A stretch of DNA of 64,000 bases from Trichopria drosophilae (taxonomy: Eukaryota; Arthropoda; Insecta; Hymenoptera; Diapriidae): the NCBI GenBank assembly GCA_030407085.1, contig CM059582.1:92877001-92941000 (forward strand), written 5' to 3'. Every line of letters begins with the position of its first letter. Position 1 is the stretch's first letter. The translations under genes were made by a program, and so were the position numbers. Shown here piece by piece: positions 56,892-64,000 of this stretch. Below the pieces are notes generated by a model. It was not told the origin of the DNA and did not search any database. It saw only the letters and a list, made by a program, of their open reading frames with translations.

Positions 56892-56984
56892 ACAATGACT
56901 TTATAATCACATTTACGACCAATGAGTCACATGCAAATTAAACGTTAGTAAGTACCATGTTGTCCAAATTTTGTACCTTAACAG

Positions 56985-57722
56985 GTCGTTCGAGAATTTC
57001 GTATGATGAAGCATCGGAGAGCACTAAATGAAGGCGTATACAAGAAATTCGAGCAACATTTCCTGTAGAACAATTAAAAAGAAAAGAGCTGCAGAAATAT
57101 ATCTACAGGATGATCTACAGATTTCAGATAATAATGTCGTAAAGAATGAAGAAATGGAGGATGTTAGCGATGAAACCTTAGCGATGTATATGGATTTGAA
57201 TCTAACCTAACAACAATATATGGATCTTCGTAAACACAATCAAATTTTATTTGGTAAAAAAAGTTATCCCCCTCACTTCTCTACTGTACCTGCCAAAAAC
57301 CAGCGTTATCCCAATAACATTAACATTACAGAGAATGGTGTATATCAATCCCTGCTTGAACACAACATTTGATGTTATCATTACCAACTGATGTTGTGAT
57401 GGCATTAAATAATAAGTCATTAGTTTTGCAAAGTAAATGGGGGTTAGATGGGGCTTCCAGTCAACAAGTTCTACAAAGTACACCACGAATCAGTGACCCA
57501 GATTATGCCTGCGTTCGTAATAACTTTTTTTCGTTAGAATTGAAACAGGATAATCATTCTATATGCATAAATAATAGGCCGTCTTCGGTTCGATTTTGCC
57601 GTCCTATAAAGTTTACATTTATGAAAGAACATACAGTCAACACGCAGAGGGAACATCATTTTTATACAAAACAAATGAGCAATATTGCTCCCACTGTGGT
57701 GGAATATGATGACGTTATATGA
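56985..57722 (+). pseudogene. Unidentified TE-like protein with KWG.DG motif, broken
   Basis: The exon-like block begins after TACCTTAACAG, a good splice acceptor. Reading with frame changes gives YDEASESTK, a stop, RRIQEIRATFPVEQLK, then AAEIYLQDDLQISDNNVVKN, another stop, HNQILFGKKSYPPHF, and finally VMALNNKSLVLQSKWGLDGA and NRPSSVRFCRPIKFTFMKEH to 57722. At least two stops and two frameshifts. I recall uncharacterised invertebrate proteins with KWG.DG and RPSS.RFCRPI in this order but cannot name them; the D in KWGLDG could be a nuclease-type residue. Function unknown. Confidence 0.5.
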
Positions 57723-58091
57723 CCTGTGGCACATAGCCTTGAATGTACGGTATGCATACAATGATCGACGGTAAAACATGCAACGCTAACACGGAACAGA
57801 GTTTTATAAGCTTGGTCTAAACAGTACATTGCAAAATAGGGGTTATGGAATGTTTACTTCATATTGCCTATAACATGGTGTGACCCCCCAAAAACATAAC
57901 CCGCCGACGATTGGTTGGTCACCCGGGATGGTTTCCGCCGTGTTTACTGGTGACGCCTTTCCTTCGGTCGGACGTTCCGGTGAGGACGAAGGAGGTGAAG
58001 AGTCCTGCGGCGCCCATTCCAACTCTGGTTCGCCGAAAGGGTTGGTGGGATTGCACCTGGCAATGTTGGGATCTCTCTGGGTGGAGGAACG

Positions 58092-58745
58092 TTAGCCTTC
58101 TCGTGTCGTTAAATTCGCGGTACTATTGCGGACGGTAGCCTGTGAGGAGTGAGAATGAGAGACATGAATATTAGATGATACGGGAGGAGACGTGAAATGA
58201 GGTTTTAACTTTTCGACATGAATCTTTGAAACCTTGCGACTGACATCATCGGTAATTTCATAAACCCGGGGAGACAATATTTTCGTAATGGTATAGGGAC
58301 CCTGGTACTTGGTAGCAAGCTTCGAGGCGATATTTTTCTCGGCAGATGACAAGACGACTTGACGTGCTAAGATCCGATCCCCGACTTGGTAGACCCGATC
58401 CCGCCGTCTCCAATTATAGTAGCGCGACTGACGTGCGTGAGCTCTCGCTAGGTTTTCCACTACGTCCTTTCAGTTCTGCGATTTATGCGACTCTCTCCGG
58501 ACTCCGAAAGTCCGGAAAACGAAACTCCGGAAGATGACAATCTCAGTCCCGATGGTCTGGACCAAATAGGATGCTATCATAGTTTTAATTACGCTGTTTA
58601 CCCGCTCCACGGGATTAGCCTGAGGGTGGTATGGGGGAGTAGTGGAATGACAGATGTTATATTCCGCTGCGAGTCCCTCGATCATACGGTTTATAAATTC
58701 CGTCCCGTTATCCTTAGTAACATTTGAGGCGCTCTCCAGCGACAC
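58092..58745 (-). pseudogene. Gypsy integrase core (part) and C-terminal domain
   Basis: Core portion NVTKDNGTEFINRMIEGLAA with TPPYHPQANPVERVNS gives the second Asp (DNGTEF) and catalytic Glu (PVERVN). After a frame break at about 58465 the frame continues with YQVGDRILARQVVLSS, KLATKYQGPYTITKIL and KIHVEKLKPHF, the GPY-type C-terminal domain. It joins strand DNA into the target in intact relatives. One frameshift separates it from the Gag-integrase fusion upstream (58691-59350) and another splits it internally. Confidence 0.8.
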
Positions 58746-59350
58746 AAAACCAGATCCACGAATGCATCTCGAATTTTCTTTCCGTTAGCCTGACGTAATG
58801 GGGTCAACTCCACCCATTTCGTGAACAAATCCGGCATGACCAATATATACGAGAAACCAGACTTACAACGCGGTAATGGCCCGATGATGAAACGACGAGC
58901 ATCAGATTCGCGTTTAGGGTATTGGTCTGCAGACTCCGGCATGAGCGAGCTGTCCGCGGACGGAGGTGGGCGGTATGTGTTGGCGATTTTTAACGCCTTG
59001 TTGCGCCTAAATGCGGTAACCTTCAATTGGTTCCATGTCCCAATGACTTCGCGATCGATAGTGGCTTGTAGCTTCGGTAGCATATCTCCTAAAGCGCGAT
59101 CCATTCGTTCCTCCAAGGGCAATGGAGAACCTACCCGATTCATTAAAGTCCGAATGCAGGTCAAGTAATCTGCGACTGATTCGCTTGCACCCTGAGTCCG
59201 ACGCGAAATTTCTTCCCGAAGGGCATACTGGAAATCAGGGTCGCTAAACCGCTGCAGCCACGCACACTCAAAATCCCGAAAATTTCTCCAGTCATTCCGT
59301 GCAGCCCGGAACCACTGGAGCGCTACGCCTTCCAAGAAAAGGGTAACCAA
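58691..59350 (-). pseudogene. Gag capsid joined in frame to integrase N-core
   Basis: One open frame of about 219 codons. The first two-thirds is retrotransposon Gag capsid: FLEGVALQWFRAARNDWRNF, FSDPDFQYALREEISRRTQG and SVADYLTCIRTLMNRVGSPL. From about residue 150 it turns into integrase: FIIGPLPRCKSGFSYILVMP then DLFTKWVELTPLRQANGKKI. In normal elements protease, RT and RNase H (some 2.5 kb) lie between these. The joint keeps the frame open, which may be chance. First integrase Asp is in VMPDLFTKW. Confidence 0.75.
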
Positions 59351-60441
59351 CCGAGTAACGCGTTGTCGTCGATCTCTACTATTGCGCGACCCTCATTTAA
59401 CCTGGTCAGGAACGCGGTTCCATCTTCGCCGACACGGCCCGAAAACTTCATTCTCCATCGACGCATTATGTTAAAGGCCGCTTGCGCAGAGGCGACGCGA
59501 TCCCTCGCGTCATAGCGCGCTTGCACCGGCGCCCTAACTATATTTTGTCCATAACCACCCTGATCGTAGCCACGTCCATCGTCCGCCGGAACTTGATCAT
59601 CGTCAAAATAATCGTTCCTTGGGACGCGGTAGTTGTCATTACGATTTCGGAACACGTTCTCCTGAGCTCGATAGCCACGATTGTGATACTGAGTTTCTAA
59701 GTTCAGCGGTCGAGCGCGACATACATCTTCGTCGTAAGCCTCATAGTCTAAATTTGGGGCCTGCCTCTCGAATACGTCCGCGTGATTTTTCCCGATTTCA
59801 ATTTTCCCTTCCACGATCGTTATCCGTACCGTTGTGCCCCTGATCGGTAGCCCCCATTCTTAAATCTCTCTCTTCTAATCTACGCTCGTTAGTCCTCCTT
59901 CCGGCACCGCCGACGTCGCGTGAACCCAAATAACCCTGCCCGTCGAGATAATTATCCCCCGCCTCCGCTTGACGGAGTTCATTGACACCCGATTGGCGGA
60001 TCTGCCCACGCGCGTCCACAGGTAATTTCGCATTGACACCCGTCGCCATGGTCTAATCAACGGGACGAGGTACCTGAGTACTATTCGCGTTCGCGTCATT
60101 AAACCCGCCGACGGCCCCTTCCACCATCGTTTCGAAATCGGGTAAGGACTGTGATGGTACAGACGGGAGTGTAGGGATCTCCCCCGTTTCTAAACGCACC
60201 GCGGTGAGCAAACGGGCCCGAAGGTCAGCCAACGTACCGTCGACTGACAAGCAATGTAGAGAGAGCTCCGCCTGAAGCTCCGGCTCCGATAGCTCCGAAG
60301 CCCGGGAACCCTATTCAAATGCCGCGAGAAGAACGAGAGCAAAAAGTAAAATTTTCTTTTCGTCAAGTCCGACCAAAGCCGAAAGGTTTCACTGCACCCG
60401 ATAACCGAACAACCGTTACTCCAAACAGCAACCGAGTACAA
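59323..60441 (-). pseudogene. Gypsy Gag N-terminal region, broken
   Basis: Three overlapping frames in sequence: 60250-60053 (VDGTLADLRARLLTAVRLET), 60049-59798 (MATGVNAKLPVDARGQIRQS) and 59814-59323 (Arg/Asn/Tyr-rich, then RWRMKFSGRVGEDGTAFLTR before the capsid). FSGRVGEDGTAFL is the usual entry to the capsid domain. The Arg/Asp-rich middle is low complexity. Frameshifts near 59800, 59330 and 60050 break it. It feeds directly into the capsid frame at 59350. Confidence 0.65.
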
Positions 60442-61237
60442 GGCGCTTTAATGATGAGGGAGTAAGATAGGAATTTTCCTAAAACAAATTTCGATATGTC
60501 AGTCGTGAGATCACTATCAATTCATGTGTGACTCGCTCATTGCGTCAAGGGTCGCCAGATGACTCGCATATTTAAAAGGGCTCGCGTAGTATTCATAATA
60601 AATTAAGTGTTTTTTTTTTCTTCCATTAGTGAGAATTTATAATTAGGTAATTAATAGCCCGTATCAGGCTTACTCACACTTCAATCCCAGAGGCATTCAC
60701 CTCAGCATTAAACACCAAAAATTCACACACTCAATAATAAATATTTCACCAAGCAAATTCCTACAAGTTTGCACAAAGAATCGTTTTTAATCGAATCATT
60801 ATAATACTCATAATAATACCAATAATCATAACATATAAATAATAATATTTACTAGAAAATATACTCGCTTAAAACTAGAATCATCTGGCTGCAGCATTCA
60901 CGAAAATGTATTCCCGACTGAAGTGCCACGATCAATGTCGAAACCGAAAAATACAGGATAATCGCTACGAGAATAGCCCAACGCAAAATTTAAAACGCAG
61001 TCAAAATTATACATCCTCTACCTCAACGCGAAATTGACAGCAAATGGAATTCACTAAAAATCTCGAACAAAATAACTTCTAATCTGACATTTAATCAATA
61101 ATACGCGACAGAATACTCTAAATATCTCAAAAACCAAAACTATAAAATGTCAAATTCAAAACTCACAAAACACACCAAAACATCGAATTTACAACATTCG
61201 AAATCAATCTACGAACTTCAAATAATTGTGACTGCGC

Positions 61238-61258
61238 GGCCCCACGTTGGACGCCAAA
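61238..61258 (-). promoter_or_regulatory. Probable tRNA primer binding site of the gypsy derivative
   Basis: Minus strand TGGCGTCCAACGTGGGGC starts two bases after the LTR-like edge GGGGGGTCACA. TGGCG at this position is the hallmark of primer sites complementary to tRNA 3' ends. A rival candidate, TGGCGACCCTTGACGCAA on the minus strand, lies at about 60541-60558. Confidence 0.45.
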
Positions 61259-61284
61259 TTTGTGACCCCCCAAAAACATAACCC

Positions 61285-62129
61285 CAAAATTCCTTCACCG
61301 TCGTCGCCGCTCTCAACCGCCCGCAACCGAAATACAAAACCAACCGAATCCCTGGGGTCACAAAACCTTACGACGCGCAAGATGTTAATAAGGGCGCCAG
61401 GCATGCCGAAGCATACCGAATTTATAGGCGCGCCGGAAGGTGATGGTGTGCCCGCTATGCTCAGCCCCGAGATCCTCTCGGCACGGGAGAGGGCGGTATT
61501 CGCAGGCGCAGTCAAACTCGAAACCAAAACTCGACGATAGAAACTAGCGGTCACGAACAGCGAGGACGGGATAACCTCAAAAACCGAACCCCACACTATC
61601 GTCACGATGTCGAAACGCGAATTCAATATTATTTACCCGACGTCAGAACGAAACGAAAACAAATTTTTTCGACTACAAATTTTGGGTTGCCCCGTAGGGG
61701 CCTGGAGCCATTCGGACAAAATTCAATACAAAAAATCGCGCCACACCTCCACAGCGGGTGTCTGTAGCCATCATCGTAATTTAAGTATGATACCAACAAA
61801 AATTAATTAATTCCGCGGTTGCACAAAGGGCCGGTAACCAAAATTTCCAACTTATCCGCGATCGACGCTAGAGCATCGACTACGCAGGCCAGCGCCGCTT
61901 GATCCGAACACTCCCGAACGCGTGTACGGCTGTTCCCGTGGAACGACATACACCACGAGGCAGGGACTTGCACCACGAGTTCCAACTAAACGCTTCGGGT
62001 TTAGGATTTACACATTGACTCCTAGCGATGATAATCTCTTTTCACTTATCGATTGAATAAATTCCAAGGTAATACGTAACATATTTTGATAAATGCGTGA
62101 AAGATAGCATGATTAAGGGTGCTCTGATT
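61285..62129. other. Probable 5' LTR (minus orientation) and flank
   Basis: GC-moderate sequence extending right from the LTR edge at 61260. A clear far edge was not found, so the LTR length is unknown. No gene supported; the frame at 61204-61626 simply reads through the LTR edge. Confidence 0.35.
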
Positions 62130-63270
62130 GATTATTTTCAAGGACGATAGCCGTAAAGGTTTGTCTTTAGAATCAATTAAACACCTCGAATTAGATTCGA
62201 AGGCGATATCCAGTTTGAATACTTGGTTAAATATTTAGGATAGTTTAGTGTCTCCTTGACCAATGTCAAGGACGATAGCCACCACGAGGTTTTCTTTTAA
62301 AGTTAATTAAGTCCTTTGAATTAGCTTCAAAGGCGATATCCAGTTTAATAATTATTTAAGTGTTAAGAAAAGTTTAGTCTCCATGATCAATGTCAAGGAC
62401 GATAGCCGCAACAAGGTTTCTTTAAAGTTAATTAAACCCTTTGAATAAAATTCAAAGGCGATATCCGATTTTATAATTATTTAAATATTAAGAAAAGTTT
62501 AGAGTCTCCATGACCAATGTTAAGGACGATAGCCGCAACAAGGTTTTCTTTAAAGTTAATTAAACCCTTTGAATTAGATTCAAAGGCGATATCCAGTTTA
62601 ATAATTATTTAAATATTAAGAAAAGTTTAGTCTCCATGATCAATGTTAAGGACGATAGCCGCAATAAGGTTTTCTTTAAAGTTAATTAAACCCTTTGAAT
62701 AAAATTCAAAGGCGATATCCAATTTTATAATTATTTCAATATCAAGAAAAGTTTAGAATCTCCATGACCAATGTCAAGGACGATAGCCGCAACAAGGTTT
62801 TCTTTAAAGTTAATTAAACCCTTTGAATTAGATTCAAAGGCGATATCCAATTTTATAATTATTTAAATATTACGAAAATTTTAGTCTCCCTGATCAATGG
62901 CAAGGACGATAGCCGCAACAAGGTTTTCTTTAGAGTTAATTAAACCCTTTGAATAAAATTCAAAGGCGATATCCAATTTTATAATTATTTCAATATCAAG
63001 AAAAGTTTAGAGTCTCCATGACCAATGTCAAGGACGATAGCCGCAACAAGGTTTTCTTTAAAGTTAATTAAACCCTTTGAATGAGATTCAAAGGCGATAT
63101 CCAATTTTATAATTATTTAAATATTACGAAAATTTTAGTCTCCCTGACCAATGGCAAGGACGATAGCCGCAACAAGGTTTTCTTTAGAGTTGATTAAACC
63201 CTTTGAATTAGATTCAAAGGCGATATCCATTTTATGAATTATTTAAGTGTTACGAAATTTTCACTTTCCT
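62130..63270. repeat. Tandem satellite, 127-bp unit (254-bp dimer), 9 copies
   Basis: AAGGACGATAGCC recurs at 62141, 62268, 62395, 62522, 62648, 62776, 62902, 63030 and 63156: spacings 127, 127, 127, 126, 128, 126, 128, 126. Each unit also has AAAGTTAATTAAACCCTTTG and TCAAAGGCGATATCC. The alternation AGTCTCC/AGAGTCTCC and GAATTAGATTC/GAATAAAATTC makes a 254-bp dimer in the right half. Two GGCGATATCC/GGACGATAGCC blocks within each unit are themselves related, hinting at an older half-unit. Confidence 0.95.
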
Positions 63271-64000
63271 TGGAACTTTTTCAACCCGGGCGACGCAGAA
63301 CAAAGAAATTATTATTTTGATTTTACCGGGTGGTGCTAGCCTACCGCGCACGAACTTGGTTGCTGAAACGCGTTAGCCGAACAAAGGACGAAGCCCGCAC
63401 TACGTCCAAAATTACACTTTAGCCGCGATGCTTCCAAGATAACGAGAACCGACATTTTAATTTTAACCGAAACGACCGGAACCGAAAGATTTTAAAGTCA
63501 AAATAAAAGAAACGAAACGCAAGCACGAGTGATTCGCGGCACTTCACTTAGGAACGCGAGCGAGGAATTCACGAACGAATCCCGGAAGGCGATAGCAAAA
63601 CGACAATGATTAGAACCACGAAAGATCGATTTGCCTTCCGGAACTCGTGTTACCTTGTCGCCATGCGAGGCCCACCTTCCAAAGTCCAAGTTGTCCTGCT
63701 GCTGCCGCGGCCAGAACGAGAATGGCCCGAGGCTCGTCGCCGCCTTGCCAGAACGCGGTCCTCGCCGCCCGCCGGTGTCAGAGACGGAGCGCGCTGATTA
63801 GCTCCCGCGGTACCGCGTGACTACCGCGGCTTTCCCCGCGGTGTCTCTTCCCCTTTTCTCTCGATTCCCCTCACTCATTCTGGAACCTTCTAGAGACTTC
63901 CAGAAGCGGTAAGCCGTAAACATCCATTGTCTCGATACCTCTATCAAAACAACAGATGCCTTTGTTTATCCCGTAACCATCATAACAAAGCGACCAGAAC
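63271..64000. other. GC-rich unique sequence at window edge
   Basis: Unlike the rest of the window this stretch is GC-rich with few repeats and includes the heat-shock-like array. Short frames on both strands lack family features. It could be promoter or LTR sequence. Confidence 0.35.
63878..63905. promoter_or_regulatory. Heat-shock-element-like array, six modules
   Basis: Read in 5-bp steps: TTC, GAA, TTC, GAG, TTC, GAA, each separated by exactly two bases (63878-63905). This is alternating nGAAn with five perfect modules and one GAG; three suffice for the known HSF trimer consensus. The surrounding 63640-63870 is GC-rich (CCGCGGTACCGCG). Whether it belongs to an LTR or to a gene starting beyond the window cannot be seen. 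Confidence 0.6.

Larger units (their letters stand above)
57880..61284 (-). mobile_element. Ty3/gypsy deletion derivative with Gag joined to integrase
   Basis: Minus-strand order is leader (61237 to about 60300), Gag (60250-58900), integrase (58870-58092), then a terminal word. The 24-bp TGTGACCCCCCAAAAACATAACCC lies at both edges (57880 and 61260), as LTR ends would. Right next to the right one, on the minus strand, TGGCGTCCAACGTGGGGC follows after two bases, a likely primer binding site. Protease, RT and RNase H are missing. Beyond the shared 24 bp the two edges differ, so the left LTR appears almost wholly lost. Confidence 0.65.

Noticed and set aside
61204..61626. 140-codon minus-strand ORF
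   Set aside because: Reads across the LTR-like edge and primer site; no protein family features.

Overview
The window looks like a heterochromatin-like stretch of an insect nuclear genome, possibly an ant or other hymenopteran. The evidence is AT-rich DNA, no operons, and arthropod transposon families (BEL/Pao, Jockey-like LINE, Ty3/gypsy, Tc1/mariner, pogo-like, P/THAP9-like). The organism name is inference. I recognise no intact host gene. Nearly every coding segment is mobile-element protein, mostly broken; the two best-preserved frames are a LINE ORF2 (5152-8514) and a mariner-type transposase (50426-51490).

Layout. 1-2 kb and 12.5-13.8 kb hold two co-oriented pieces of BEL/Pao retrotransposon lacking the reverse transcriptase core. 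Between them lie a LINE (about 3.65-8.77 kb), a small MITE-like element and a P/THAP9-like transposase fragment. 14-17.5 kb carries a transposon end, a small inverted/direct repeat cluster, a tRNA-like sequence, a mariner scrap and the end of a gypsy pol on the minus strand. 17.8-25.4 kb is one satellite array of about 50 monomers of ~151 bp in two alternating types. 26-32.4 kb is dominated by inverted structures: an imperfect foldback (26.1-26.6 kb), a 1.26-kb palindrome (27.27-28.52 kb), and a 3.1-kb foldback element (28.57-31.68 kb) whose arms are themselves ~149-bp satellite arrays in opposite orientation. 32.65-37.88 kb is a pogo/CENP-B-like transposon with long inverted ends and a (TTTA)n block of about 370 bp.

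40-43.7 kb is a decayed Jockey-like LINE. 44.04-44.95 kb is a solo LTR with an ATAT target duplication. 45-49.5 kb has little beyond small tandem repeats and one unknown ORF. 49.76-55.99 kb contains two complete Tc1/mariner-superfamily elements placed end to end, only 14 bp of TA repeat apart. Both encode transposases with DD41D spacing and both have long terminal inverted repeats built from tandem sub-repeats (about 280 and 266 bp). 56-61.3 kb has an LTR-like GC-rich block, a broken protein with a KWG.DG motif, and a minus-strand Ty3/gypsy deletion derivative in which Gag is joined directly to integrase. 62.1-63.3 kb is a third satellite (127 bp, dimeric). The last 130 bp holds a strong six-module heat-shock-element-like array.

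The common theme is exchange between inverted-repeat transposons and satellites: tandem repeats form the arms of transposons, several unrelated repeats have monomers near 150 bp, and two of the satellites share a TTGTTTATAA core.
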